In this document: piece by piece, positions 23,106-34,783 of the stretch | Layout of the letters: each line of letters opens with the position of its first letter | Numbering within the stretch: the stretch's first letter is position 1 | Source: Eutreptiella sp. 'Long Island Sound 2002' | Taxonomy: Eukaryota; Euglenozoa; Euglenophyceae; Eutreptiales; Eutreptiaceae | Direction of reading: 5' to 3' | Assembly: GCA_964036045.1 (NCBI GenBank) | Contig: OZ038378.1 | Location: 43,798,639 to 43,862,638, forward strand | DNA length: 64,000 bases | Program-made: the position numbers and the translations under genes | The notes under the pieces: model-generated | Told to the model about the DNA's origin: nothing | What the model saw: the letters and a program-made list of their open reading frames with translations, nothing else | Databases searched by the model: none

Positions 23106-26100
23106 CCGCATGCCGGCCCCACAGCGCGCAAGGGCACGCGCTGTGGGGTTCGTGACGGGTCTCCACGCCCGCACCCCCCGCAGGCACAGCCGCTGGGTAG
23201 TGGGCCCCGGCCGCACGCCTGAACGGACGAGAGGTCAGGGTCGGGAAAGCGCCCGTCCCCAGACGCCCCAAACCCAGGCAAGAGGCGCCACCCCCGGGCA
23301 CCCTCATGCCGCCCCCACAGCACGCAAGAGCGCGCGCTGTGAGGTTTGTGACGGGTTCCCACGCCCGCACCCCCCGCACCAACAGCCAGTGGGTAGTGGG
23401 CCCCGGCCGCACGCCCGAACGGACGAGAGGTCAGAGGTGGGAGAGCGCCCGTCCCCAGACACCCCACACCCAGGCAAGAGGTGCCCCCCCGGGGCACCCT
23501 CATGCCGCCCCCACAGCACGCAAGAGCGCGCGCTGTGGGGTCGGTGACGGGTCCCCACGCCCGCACCCCCCGCACCAACAGCCAGACGGTAGTGGGGCAC
23601 ACACCCAGACCCGCGCCCACAGCAAGTGGCCAGCGAGCCCGGACAGCCCGCCCAGAGGGCTGGCAGCCGGGGGAGGGGGAGCGCCTCACCCCAGACGCCC
23701 CTCACAACGGCAGACGGCACCCCCCCCCAGGGGTCGCCTTACCGCCACCCCCACAGCGCGCAACGCCGGCCCGCAAGGGCGCGCGCCGTGGGGCCGGTGC
23801 TGGGTCCCCACGCCCGCACCGACCGCACCCGGGACACACGGGTCGCGGAACCCTGGCTGCCCGCTCCAGAGGACGGGCGGCCGGGGGAGGGACAGCGCCT
23901 GACACCGGACGCCCCTCACAACGGTGGCAGGCCAGCCCCCCCGGGGACGGCCCCCCACCACCCCCGCGGCACACAGCCCCCACAGGGCATGCAGGCCAAG
24001 GGGACAGTGTTGGGCCCCCACACCCACACACCCGCGCCAACAGCACGCGGATGGCGGACCCCAACAGCCCGCCCAGTGGGCGGGCAGTCTGGGGAGGGAC
24101 AGCGCCTGACCTCAGACGCCCCTCACAATGGTGGAAGGCACCCCCCCCGGGGACGCCCTTCCGCCACCCCCACAGCGAGCAACGCAGGCCCGCAAGGGCG
24201 CACGCTGTGGGGCTGGTGCCCGGTCCCCACGCCCGCACCGACAGCACCCGGGACACACGGGTCACGGAACCCTGGCTGCCCGCTCCAGAGGACGGGCGGC
24301 CGGGGGAGGGACGGCGCCTGACACCAGATGCCCCTCACAACGGTGGCAGGACACCCCCCCCGGGGACGGCCCCCCACCAACCCCGCGGCACGCAGCCCCC
24401 ACAGGGCCTGCAGGCCAAGCGGACAGTGCTCGGCCCCCACACCCACACACCCGCGCCCACAGCACGTGGGTGGCGGACCCCAACAGCCCGCCCAGTGGGC
24501 AGGCAGTCGGGGGAGGGACAGCGCCTGACCTCAGACGCCCCTCACAATGGTGGAAGGCACCCCCCCCCGGGGACGCCCTTCCGCCACCTTCACAGCGAGC
24601 AACGCCGGCCCGCAAGGGCGCACGCTGTGGGGCCGGTGCTGGGTCCCCACACCCGCACCGACCGAACACGGGACACACGGGTCGCGGAACCCCGGCTGCC
24701 CGCTCCAGAGGACGGGCGGCCGGGGGAGGGACAGCGCCTGACACCAGACGCCCCTCACAACGGTGGCAGGCCACCCCCCCCGGGGACGGCCCCCCACCAC
24801 CCACGCGGCACGCAGCTGCCACAGGGCATGCAGGCCAAGGGGACAGTGTTGGGCCCCCACACCCACACATCCGCGCCCACAGCACGTTGGTGGTGGACCC
24901 CAACAGCCTGCCCAGTGGACGGGCAGTCGGGGGAGGGACAGCGCCTGACCTCAGACGCCCCTCACAATGATGGAAGGCACCCCCCCCCGGGGACACCCTT
25001 CCGCCACCCTCACAGTGAGCAACGCCAGCCGGCAAGGGCGCACGCTGTGGGGCTGGTGCTGGGTCCCCACGCCCTCACCGACCGCACCCGGGACACACGG
25101 GTCGCGGAACCCCGGCCACCCGCTCCAGAGGACAGGCGGCCAGGGGAGGGACAGCGCCTGACACCAGACGCCCCTCACAATGGTGGAAGGCACCCCCCCC
25201 GGGGACGCCCTTCCGCCATCCCCACAGCGAGCAACGGCGGCCCGCAAGGGCGCACGCTGTGGGGCCGGTGCTGGGTCCCCACGCCCGCACCGACCGCACC
25301 CGGGACACACGGGTCGCGGAACCCCGGCTGCCCACTCCAGAGGACGGGCGGCCGGGGGAGGGACAGCGCCTGACACCAGACGCCCCTCACAAAGGTGGCA
25401 GGCCAACCCCCCCGGGGACGGCCCCCCGCCACCCCTGCGGCACGCAGCCCCAACAGGGCATACGCCACGGACCCGCCCCAGGGGGGCGCACAGCCCCAAG
25501 CCAGGTAGGGGGGAGCCGGGACCAGACCGCCCCCCCTCAAGCACGCCAGACGGAGCAAGGGACCGGGGCAGGACACGCGGAGGGGGACGGACCATGTGGA
25601 ACGGCCCTACTAGCGCCCAGTGCCGGGACCGCGCGAGGTGCGCATGCCACACCACCCAGGGGGGGCAGGGAGGGGACGCCGCGCGAGCGCGAGCGCACAC
25701 ACACGCAAAGGGCACGCGGGGACTACCAGAAGGGCAACCGGACCGAGCTTGCAGAACGCACAGACCGCGTCGAATGGATTACCAGCGAGCGAGGGTAAGG
25801 GACACCCAGACAGGACGACCCGCCACACGCAGCGCGGGACACGCGGGGCGGGAAGGGGGAAACGGGAGAGACACAACACCAGGTACCGGCCCGAGCCCCC
25901 CGAACCGGCCGCGAGCGCCGCGCACACACGGACGGGGCACTGCACCCGCCAAGGCAGTAGTGGCGCACTGCGCCACGACCCAACCCCTAGGCTAGGCAGC
26001 CTCCGCGCCAGCCCAAGGGGGTCCCATTGGCGACAAGCCAGTAGCACGGGCCTGGCGGCGCCGGCGCCCCGGGGACCACGCATTAGGGGGGCGACGCGGT

Positions 26101-26347
26101 GGGTAAGCGCCCGCAGCCTCGGCTGCGAATTGATGCACTGACCGGGGAGTGGCGAAACGGGGAAGCCGGGGAGGGACGGGGCTCCGAGCCCTGTGAACCC
26201 GGGAGACTCCGCCACCAGGCAGGAGGTGCGTCTTGGAGGGCCCCCCACTAGGACCCGGTGGGGAGGGTATCACCTGGCCTGACCAGGTGGCCCTCCGCGG
26301 CCGAAAGGCGTCTAGTACCCGCAAAATCAAACCTCAAACCTCAAACA
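23106..26347 (+). mobile_element. LINE-family non-coding retroelement, copy 2 (420-bp monomers plus 3' region)
   Basis: About 3.24 kb flanked by an exact 11-bp duplication TTCTCTGCCCA (23095-23105 and 26348-26358). The uninterrupted target is visible in element 2 near 45165-45185. The 5' half has about 0.5 kb of ~208-bp-type units and then 420-bp units (CCTCACAATG landmarks near 24121, 24541, 24961). The 3' part (25456-26347) is the conserved LINE 3' region with the GCAGCC/GGCTGC hairpin at 26113-26126, the CACCTGG...CCAGGTG hairpin near 26270, and a tail of repeated TCAAACC. No ORF is conserved. Length, tail and TSD point to target-primed reverse transcription, presumably supplied by a LINE. 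Confidence 0.8.
23600..25450 (+). repeat. GC-rich tandem array, 420-bp unit
   Basis: Landmark spacing 24121 to 24541 to 24961 is exactly 420 each. The unit includes GGACAGCGCCTGAC and ACACGGGTCGCGGAAC. The same unit, on the opposite strand, makes up 51620-54480. Because 420 is divisible by 3 and T is rare on +, a 630-codon frame stays open here; I regard it as non-coding. Confidence 0.85.
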
Positions 26348-26358
26348 TTCTCTGCCCA

Positions 26359-26440
26359 GGGAGAAAAGCATGTCAGACAGAGAACACCACTATACTACAG
26401 GCATGAACCCTGGCAAAGGCCTTCGAAGGATGGAGCCGAG
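26359..26440 (+). other. Continuation of the chromovirus 3' region after the insertion
   Basis: Resumes the sequence cut at 23105. It aligns with element 2 at about 45173-45245 (AAAAGCA, CACCACTA-ACTACA, CCTTCGAAGG landmarks). It passes into the minisatellite at about 26440-26470. Confidence 0.6.
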
Positions 26441-26469
26441 AGGCCAGGACACCGCACGCACAACACAAC

Positions 26470-27545
26470 ACACACATCGGGCACACCGGTGAACAGGAGC
26501 CAGGTGGCCCAGGAGGCAGCACACGCAAAACAACGCATCGAGCAGGCACACCGGTGAACAGGAGCCAGGTGGCCCAGGAGGCAGCACACGCAAATCAACG
26601 CATCGAGCGGGCACACCGGTGAACAGGAGCCAAGTGGCCCAGGACACCGCACCAACAAAGCAACGCACCGAGCCGGCGCACCAGTGTACAGTAGCCAAGT
26701 GGCTCAAGACACCGCACGCGCAACACAACGCACCGGGCGGGGCACCGGTGAACAGGAGGCACGTGGCCCAGGACACCGCACACGCAAAGCAACGAACCGA
26801 GCGGGCACACCGGTGAACAAAAGCCAAGTGGCCCAGGACATTGCACCAACAAAGCAACACACCGAGCAGGCGCAGCGGTGAACACGAGCCAAGGGGCCCC
26901 GGACACCGCACACGCAAAGCAACGCACCGAGCGGGCACACCAGTGAGAAGGAGCCAAGTGGCCCAGGACAATGCACACACATCACAACACACCGAGCGGG
27001 AACACCGGTGAAAAGGAGCCAAGTGGCCTAGTACAGCGCCCACGCAACACAACAAACCAGGGGGGCACACCGGTGAACAGGAGCCAAGTGGCCCAGGACA
27101 CCGCACACGCAAACCAACGCACCGAGCGGGCACACCGTCGAACAGGAGTCAAGTGGCGGGGGACACCGCACAAGCATAACAACGCACCGAGCGGGCACAC
27201 CTGTGAGCAGGAGCCAAGTGGCCGAGGACAACGCACACGCAACACAACGCACCGAGCGGGCACGGCGGTGAACAGGAGCCTAGTGGCCCAGGATACCGCA
27301 CACGCAACACAACACACCGAGAAGGCACACTGGTGAACAGGAGTCAAATGGCGGGGGACACCGCACAAGCAAAACAACGCACCGCGCAGGCACACCGGTG
27401 AACAGGGGCCAAGCAACCCAGGACACGGCACATGCAACACAAGACACCGAGTGGGCAGACCGGTGAACAGGAGGCAAGTGGCCCAGGATACCGTACAAGC
27501 AAAACAACGCACCGAGCGGACACACCGATGAACAGGGGCCGAGGG
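26470..27545. repeat. 65-bp minisatellite, about 16 units
   Basis: GGTGAACAGGAGCCA recurs every 65 bp (GAACAGG at 26491, 26556, 26621) with GCAACGCACCGAGCGGGCAC between. Units differ by scattered substitutions. Frames open across it on the minus strand are repeat by-products, because 65 is not a multiple of 3. Confidence 0.9.
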
Positions 27546-28141
27546 GCCCAGAACATGGCACACACGTGCACACGTAGGGCGGCCGAGGGACAGGAAAGAA
27601 CCAACACCCCATGGGTCGGACGCAGCGGGCTGACCTGGCCGACTCACCGGGCCAGCAGCGGGGGTAGTACCCCAAGTCCACTGGTCCGGGCCCGGCCAGG
27701 CTGCATCGGGGACCATGGCAAACGTCACCCGGAGCCATGGAAGCAACCGTTGACAGGCGAGCCGGTACACAGTCCAGGACGGGGTCGCCTGCCAAGCTGA
27801 GCGGCCCCGAAACTCAAGCCACAAGGGTGAGGCAGTCGTACAGTAGACTAGCGGGAGCAATACCCCTTGTGGTGAGAGATACTCCACACGGCTGGGCAGC
27901 CCCCAGAGCTGCCGCCCAAAGGAGGGGGCATGTGGCTCTACCCATGGACACATGTGGGGCCACCCTTCCACTCGTGACACATGAACCGCGTGGCCGGGAC
28001 ATTGCCTTCCCAAGCACATGCGGGAGCGGTTTATGAGGCGGCTGACATAGGGCAGTGGGAGGGACAGGACGTCCTCCTGGTAAGACCTTCTTCCTGCTTT
28101 GTCAAAGGAGGCATCCCGAGCTCCTGAAGATACCTACCTAC
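27546..28141. other. No gene recognised; end of the LINE remnant
   Basis: About 600 bp between the minisatellite and the LINE endonuclease stop, where a LINE reverse transcriptase would be expected. No RT motif is visible in any frame. A short GGTA repeat (minus strand, 28132-28144) follows the stop directly. Confidence 0.5.
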
Positions 28142-29506
28142 CTACCTCTTTGATGGCGTGCTTGTGGTCCTGGCCAGGAGTGCGCGCAGCTGGCCGATGT
28201 CCTCTTCGAGGGCGGCTGCTTGCTCCCACAGCTCCTCCTGTAGCTGGCTCTGCGTGGCTGGGCGAAACGCGGGCGATGCACCCCGTAGCACGTCTGGCAG
28301 TCGGAGTGCTGCCTCGCCATGGATGCCATGTCGGGCCGCCTTTGCCTGGTACCCCGCCAGCTCGCGTGCTGCCAGGGCGTCGTAGCGGAGGATCGCCGCT
28401 TGTAGCCGCTTTCCGCTCTCGGGGGGGTCTCCTCCTGCCAGGTCCAAACGCGCCGGGGACAGTTGTCGGCGCCCCACCGTGCGCGCCAGGGCGTCAAGCG
28501 CCGCGTGGAGGTTTTGGAACACCTTGTCCACAGCGGCCGCGGGCATGGACCCATAGGCGTGCTGCTCAGCGGGGCCCAACCAGGGCGCCAGAGAGGGCTC
28601 GTCCTGCGCAGCAGTGACCGCTGCCCACAGGCAGCGCTTGACGTGCGCGGCCTCGGCGCTGTAGGTGAGGAGGCGGCCCTCCGTGTGGCTGTAGGGGGTG
28701 GGCACCGCCGCATGCCCCGCCGCGTTGAGCAGGCCCGGCAGGGCCAGGTGGACCGGAAGGTGGTCCGACCCGGTCACCGCGGGCTCAGACGCTCTCCCGC
28801 AGGGACCATGGCAGCAGGGGCTCGTTGACCAGGAAGCGGTCCACTGGTGCCGGGACGGGTGGAGCATGGGGTTCATGTCCTCCACGCCGCCTGCTGTTGC
28901 CCTCTGGAAGCCGCAGACCTCCCAGCCTGCGCCAAAGTGCTCGGTGGCCGGGTTGTTGGTGGCATCCATGTAGATGTTGGTGTCGCCTGCAATGACCATC
29001 GGGTGCCTCCCGCCGAGGCTGCGCGCCGTGGCATACATTTGTATGTCGGCCCAGAACGCCGTCCGTCCCGCCCATGGGGAGCAGCCTGCCTGTGGTCCAT
29101 TCACGTTGATGAGGGTGAGGCCACCCGTGTCCGTGCGGATCTCCAGGGCCCGCCCTTTCCGGGGACCGGCTCCGTCAAACTGAGCACCTCGTGCCTGGCC
29201 ATGTCTTTGCTGCTGACGGCGGTGAGGAGGCCCCCGCCTATCGAGGTGGGGGTGGACCCCGTCTCCGCCAGTCAGCTGCTGAAAGAAGGGGGTGTACCCC
29301 TTGTCCCGAAGCGCCGCGGCCACGTGGATCTCCTGCGCTAGGGTGGCGATCCCTGTCTTCTGGAGCATGATGGCAAAGCCCCCCTCCTGGGGCAGCATGC
29401 CGGTGATGAGGTGCTCCTTATCGGTACAGGCCGCCGGCCCCCGACGTCGTCGGAGTGTGTCCCGGAGGGACCGGTCCCGTGGGACGGGGCTGTAGCGCAG
29501 GTTCAA
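28142..29506 (-). pseudogene. LINE ORF2 N-terminus: APE-type endonuclease, RT missing
   Basis: 454 codons with endonuclease/exonuclease/phosphatase-fold signatures: LTLINVNGPQ (about residues 131-140), MVIAGDTNIYMDA (about 170-182, the GDxN box) and GSDHLPVHLAL (about 264-274, the SDH box). This enzyme nicks target DNA to prime reverse transcription. The C-terminal 170 residues are an Ala/Leu/Gln-rich helical linker (QSQLQEELWEQAAALEEDIG) as found before the RT in LINE ORF2. The frame then ends in TAG with no RT, so ORF2 is truncated or broken. The N-terminal third is Arg-rich and may not be the true start. Upstream on the same strand is ORF1. Confidence 0.75.
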
Positions 29507-30425
29507 GGAGAGGAGCCAGCGGGCGTTGCCCGCCGCGTCCTCCTGGCGTCAGCTGTGCCTCACCGGCATCGCCACGGGGTCCTGCTGGGGCAGCCAGATC
29601 CCCGGGGTCTGCATGGTCCATGGGGTGTGGGGAGCCCGCTCCCAGGAAGGCCCACAAGGGGGCCAGTCCCGCGGGGATGGACCCGTGGTGGGCTGCATTG
29701 CCGGCCCCGAGGGTCGTCGTCTGCTGCCTCCTCTTCCTCCCCCAGGGGGCGCTCCGCGGCCGGCCGCTTGGGCGGGGGGGCGCTGGGCGTACGGGGCGTG
29801 CCACGGGGACCTCCGTGTCTGTCCCTGGAGGATATGGGAGGCCGTTTCCTTGTCTTCTGTTGGGGCGGCAGCGTGCACCGCGTGCCACGCCAAGTTTTAC
29901 CAGCATCGCCCCGCTTGTTTAGAAGTTTTCCGCACATAGGGAGCATTTCTTGGGTTCCGTAGCTCCTCTTGACGGAGAGAGTGGCACCGACTTGCGGATG
30001 GCACCCTCCAGCGCCGGGTCGAAGGGTAGTTTGGCCAGCGGAACCGTGTGCAGCGCCAGCGCGCGGCCGGGGGCCGACGCGTCGAGGTGCCTTGTGGCAG
30101 GCGCGGGTCCAATACCCCGGATGGTGTTGCCCTGCGCGTCCGCCTGCAGCCACTCCTGCCAGTGTGTGGGGCCGATTTGGCGGTCGGGCTTGCCTGTCCA
30201 TCGCAGGTCGTGGAAGGCCTGGAGCCAATGGTATACCGTGGTCGGGACCGCCAGCTGGAGCTCAAGGTCGGCGGGTAGTTCGGGGTCGCAAACAGCGATG
30301 TGCGCATACCTCCGGGCTGAACATACAGACCACCCACTTCGGGTTCTGCTGTCCTGCTTGCGCCACCGCGAGGGTGGCTGCCGGGCGGGCGTGCGTGATT
30401 GGCCCTGCCTGGAGGTCCGGGACAT
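29507..30425 (-). pseudogene. LINE ORF1, C-terminal part
   Basis: The 30425-29919 frame encodes about 168 residues including CDPELPADLELQLAVPTTVY and TVYHWLQAFHDLRW, ending at a CSLC pair that looks like half of a zinc finger. Shifting one base at about 29930 gives LLNKRGDAGKTW and then a polar tail with EEEEAADDD up to about 29560. Together this looks like one protein broken by a frameshift, C-terminal to the segments at 30443-31743. LINE ORF1 proteins bind element RNA; no specific domain is recognised here. Confidence 0.5.
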
Positions 30426-30442
30426 CTGTGGTCATGATGGCA

Positions 30443-31743
30443 TCACCTCGCCACGCGGCCTGTAGATGTTCCTCCTAGTCGGGGCTCCAGACCAGCGTGG
30501 GGGGGTTGGCCCATCCTCGCTCCTGCCGTTTGTTTGGGGCGCTGATGGTGTGTAGCAGGAGAGCTAGCGGCCAGGGGTCCGCCGTCATATAGTAGGCCTG
30601 GGTGGGTTCCCCCTGCCAATTGACATGGGGCGGGAAGGCCTCTTGCCTGGCAGTGCCATGCCAGACGGTCCACTGGCCTCCGGTTAGGATGTGCAACCAA
30701 TAGCCCCCGGCGTGGCCTTGCAGGACGGCCTGGTAGCCCGCTGCCTGTAGCAGCAGTGCTTCCCCTTGCTGGATTCTTTGGGGGGGGGGTGCTGCCGCCT
30801 GCGTCCCTAAAGTGGATGCGCTCACGGAGCGTGGCGTGCCACAGGTTGGGGGCATCGCGCTGCAGCCCTTGTATGCTACCCGCCATCTGCGCCAGGACGT
30901 GGTGGCGGAAAAAGCTCTCCCCTCCGTCCGCCAGCAGCGCCGCCGCGACGACATACAGCTGCTCCTCCGTGAGGGGCACCGTTGGCGTGTGCGTTGCGGC
31001 CAGTTGGCGAGGTGGCGTATCCCGGCAGGGAACGTGGGGCAGAAGGCGCGCCGACCACGCCGCGACCATTCCCATGGTGACGGCCGCCACCATGGACGCC
31101 AGTGCCGTGCGGTCCGCCGGCCGGTACTGCTTGAGTCCCGTGGTGTCCCAGGTGAGGTGCCTGCAGGCTGCGGTCCAGGCCACTACCCCGCTGTTCCTGC
31201 GGTCCCGTACGGCCCCATCCCCGGTGCTGCCTCCTCTTTGCTGCACTGCAGTGGTCGTATCAAGCGGGGGTCCCTGTAGCAGTGCCTCTTGGCCCTGCCC
31301 TGGCGGGAGGGCGGGCGGGGCCGGCTGCGGGAAGGCCTTTGCGTGTCGTACGGGTCGTACGTGTCGTACGGGTTCTGCCGGCGCTGCTACGGGGTCGCCC
31401 GAGGGAGGAAGAGGAGTTGGTGCAGGTACCAGTGGCCCTGCGCGGTGGACAGGTTGTGGAGTGCCAGCCACTGTCCCACCACTCCTCCCACTTGTGTGGC
31501 CCCGACGCGGCGCTGCAGTCTCAGACGGGCCAGGTGGTTAGACGTGCCCGCCAGCGGGATATGGGCCTGCGGGTAGAGCACCCGTAGGGGTTCCAGTGCG
31601 AGGTCCAGCACCACGTCGGTAGGCTGTTCCGTAGGGGCCGACGCTCTGTGCAGGATGTGGCAGACCCCGGGCGTGGGGGCCGTGAGCTGCTCGAGTGTGC
31701 CCCGGGTCCCCATCCACTCCCTGGGGTGGCTCAGTAGGGCCAT
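30443..31743 (-). pseudogene. LINE ORF1, middle part with frameshifts
   Basis: Three overlapping frames read as one decayed protein. 31743-31387 gives TDVVLDLALEPLRVLYPQ and GHWYLHQLLFLPR. 31471 onward gives RTALASMVAAVTMGMV and EEQLYVVAAALLADGG. At the run of nine or ten G at 30780-30789 the sensible reading moves to the 30954-30475 frame (LLLQAAGYQAVLQGHAGGYW, WHGTARQEAFPPHVNWQ), ending in a stop at 30475. The homopolymer makes a sequencing indel as likely as a true mutation. No family recognised. Confidence 0.5.
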
Positions 31744-32555
31744 TCACACGTCCAACGTGAGCGCGAGGCGGGGAGTCAGAGGTGAAACCGCTCGTAGAAG
31801 GCGATGGCACGCCGGTGGCGGATGCACGGGTTGCGGGGCGCAGCCGTTATTCATCCGCAGGCCGTGTTGGGCACGATTGCCCCCCATTCCACGGTCTCCA
31901 TGTCCTCGGCGTGAAGCAGTGCCTGTCCCTGCACCAGCAGGAAGTACGGGCCCGGGCGTCCGTTCTCCTCTCGCCACGGTACCCGGGACGCCCCCGCCTG
32001 CAGCCTGCTGAGCAGGGCTACGCCGGGGGGCTGAGGCGGCGGGAAGGTCCCTTTGACGGCTCCGGGGGCATGGGCCAGGGCGTCTGTGGGCAAGTACCAT
32101 AGTGGGAGGATCCAGGGGTCTGGCAGCGGTTGCGCCTCCCCCGCGTCCCACCTCCATCCTGCGTCGGGCAGGGCGGCCGAAACCGTACCTCTCTGCAGGA
32201 AGGGGCGCGCCCTCTTGTCGGTGTGTCGCTGGAGGGTCGCCGCGAGGCTGAACCCCTCTGCTGCGGGCGCGACCCGGGATGCCACCTCGGGGCCTGCGCC
32301 AGGGAGAGTCTCGGTCGGCCGGCCAGGCGTGGGGGTCCCGGGCGATTTCCTCTGTGGTGCCTGTGGGGGTGCCCTCTGGTGCCAGGTGCCACATGACGGC
32401 AAGCACTGCCCTTGTGGAGAAAGCCCACGCCCGTGGTCGGGTGTACACCTGGATGGTCCACTGCGGGCGCGGGCGCCTCAGCCGGGATGCGTGGAGCACC
32501 CCATAGACCATGTCCGCGGTCAGGACTAGTACCATCCGCGTGGGCTCCACGACGA
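31744..32555 (-). pseudogene. LINE ORF1, segment directly after the copy 3 insertion
   Basis: Starts in the duplicated target site: the frame reads ...VVEP and continues EPTRMVLVLTADMVYG, ASRLRRPRPQWTIQVYTR, AFSTRAVLAVMWHLAPEG. Near 32290 the sensible frame changes to 32402-31851, with DPWILPLWYLPTDALAHAPG and PGPYFLLVQGQALLHAEDM, ending in a stop at 31851. The 5' half of this ORF lies at 50970-51522, on the far side of the insertion. Function unknown; position before an endonuclease ORF makes it ORF1. Confidence 0.6.
32546..32555. repeat. Target-site duplication of LINE copy 3, left side
   Basis: TCCACGACGA, repeated at 50970-50979, the two ends of the insertion at 32556-50969. Joining the flanks at one copy keeps the ORF1 reading frame. 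Confidence 0.8.
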
Positions 32556-33449
32556 GGTTTGAGGTTTGAGGTATGACTTTTCAGGTACCAGGCGTTCTTC
32601 GGCCCCGGGGGCCACCTGGTCGGGCCAGGTGATATCGTCCCCACCGGGACCTAGTCGGGAGCCCTCCATGACACACCTCCTGCCTGGTGGCGGATTCCTC
32701 TGGGTTCACGGGGCTCGGAGCCCTCTCCCTCCCCGCCTTTCCCATTTGGCCCTTCCCTAGTCAGTGCGTCACTTAGCATGCGTGGATGCAGGCGCTTACC
32801 CACTACGCCGTGCCCCTGATGCGTGATCGCCCGGGCTGCCAGCGCCGCCGGGCCCGTGCTACTGGCTTGGCGCCAGTGGGACCCCCATCGGCTGGCGCGG
32901 AGGCTGCCTAGCCGCGGGGCTCATGAGTTACATTTTGTGCCACTACCGCCTTGTCGCGTGCAGTGCCCTGGTGGTGTGTGTGCGTCGCTCGCCGCAGGTC
33001 TGGGGGGTCGGGGACGGTGTTGGTTCTCGCTTCTCCCCTTGGGCTCCTCCCTGCCCTCGCGTCCCTGGCGGTGCGTGTTGCGGGTCGTCCCTCCTGGGTG
33101 TCCCTTCCCCTCGCCTGCCAGTACGCCATTCCATGCGGTCTTTGCGTTCCGCGGGCTTGGTCCGGTCGCCCTTCGGGTCCGCGCGGGGTGTCTGTTGCCT
33201 GTGTGTGCTCTCGTGCTCCTGCGGCGCACGCCCCCCCCCCCCCAGGTCGGTCTGGTGCGTGCACTACGCGCGGTTCCGGTGCAGGGCGCCGGTAGGGACG
33301 TTCCAGGCGGTTCGTCCCCCACCGTGTTTCCTGCCCCGGTTCGGTGCATCGCCTTTTTAGCTCTTCGTGGGGTGGCCCGGTTCCTTCTCCCCCTTGCCTG
33401 GCTTGGGGTTGCTCGCCCCCCTGCGGGCAGGCCTGGCTTTGCGTGCTGG

Positions 33450-34640
33450 CTTTGCGCGCTGTGGGGGCGGTCCGATGGCGCCCGCGGGGCGGGGCACCCT
33501 CTGTGCGTGGAGCGTTCGGAGTTGGGAGCTGTCCCACGCCCGACCGCCCGTCGTATGGGCCCGCGGCAGGGGCCTGCTACCCACTGGCTGTTGATGCGGG
33601 GGGGCGGTGGGCGTGGGGCCCCTCACCTACTCCACAGCGCGCACTCTTGCGTACTGGCTTTGCGCGATGTGGGGGCGGCAGGAGGGCACCCGGGGGGGTG
33701 CGCCGCTTGCCTGGTTGTGGGGTGTCCGGGGTAGGGCGCTCTTCCGAGCCCGAACACCCGTCCTTAGGGCTTGCGCCCGGGGCCCGCTACCCACAGGCTG
33801 TCGGTGCGGGGGCCGTGGGCCTGGGGACCCATCACCAGCTCCATAGCGCGCGCTCCCGCGTGCCGGCCTTGAGCGCTGCGGCGGCGGCACGAGGGCGCCC
33901 AGAGGGGTGCGCCTTTTGCCTGGATCTAGGGCGTCCGGGGTTCAGCGCTCTCCCACGCCCGGCCTCCTGTCTTTGGGGGTTGCCGCCGGGGCCGGCTACC
34001 CACTGGCTGTGGGTGCGGGGGCTGTGGGCGTGGTGACCCGTCTCCTACCCCACAGCGCGCGCTCTTGCGAGCTGGCTATGCGCGCTGTGGGGGGTTGCAC
34101 AAGGGCGCCCGGGGGAGGCGCCTCTTGCCTGAACATTGGGCGTCCGGGGTTGGGCGCTCTCCCACCCCTGACCGCCCGTCCTGGGGCGTGCGGCCGGGTC
34201 CCGCTACCCACTGGCTGTGGGTGCGGGAGGTGTGGGTCTGGGGACCCGTCACCAACCCCAAAGCGCGTGTCCTTGCGAGCTGGCTTTGCGCGCTGTGGGG
34301 GCAGCACGAGGGCGCCTGTGGGGGGCGCCTCTTGCCTGGGTGAGGGGCGTCCGGAGTTGGTCGCTCTCCCAAGCCAGACCGCCCGTCCTTGGGGCGTGCG
34401 GCCGGGTCCCGCTACCCAAGGGCTGTGGATGCGGGGGGTGTGGGTGTGGCGACCCGTCACCAACCCCACAGCGCGCGTCCTTGCGAGCTGGCTTGGCGCG
34501 CTGTGGGGGCGGCACGAGGGCGCCCGGGGGGGGCGCCTTTTGCTTGGATGTGGGGTGTCCGGGTTTGGGCGCTCTCCCACACCCGACAGCCCCTCCTTGG
34601 GGCGTGCAACGGGGGCCCACTACCCACTGGCTGTGGCTGC
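33450..34640 (-). repeat. GC-rich tandem array, about 208-bp unit
   Basis: Landmarks TTGCCTGAACATT (34123), CTTGCCTGGGTG (34332) and TTTGCTTGGATG (34539) are 207-209 bp apart. Units share CGCTACCCACTGGCTGTGG and ACCAACCCCACAGCGCG. The same unit on + occurs at 55200-56900 and 23106-23600. Confidence 0.85.
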
Positions 34641-34783
34641 GGTGTGCGGGCGTGGCGGCACGGTTTTTCTTGGCACCTTCTCCGGTGCCGCGGTTCGTCG
34701 TGTGTTGTGCGCGCTTCCCGGGTTAGCGGCACCCGGTGGCCGTTGTTGCTTGGCACCTGACCTTGTGCCGTGGCAGTGGCTGG

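Noticed and set aside
23481-25373. A 630-codon repetitive ORF on +
   Set aside because: It follows the 420-bp tandem unit (divisible by three) in T-poor DNA; all three frames are open over long stretches.
26470-27545. CRISPR-like regular array
   Set aside because: The whole 65-bp unit is repeated with no unique spacers; it is a minisatellite in a eukaryotic setting.
32556-32575. Telomere-like repeat (GGTTTGA)n
   Set aside because: Only two or three units, always at the end of the LINE-family 3' region and inside TSDs, so it is an element tail.
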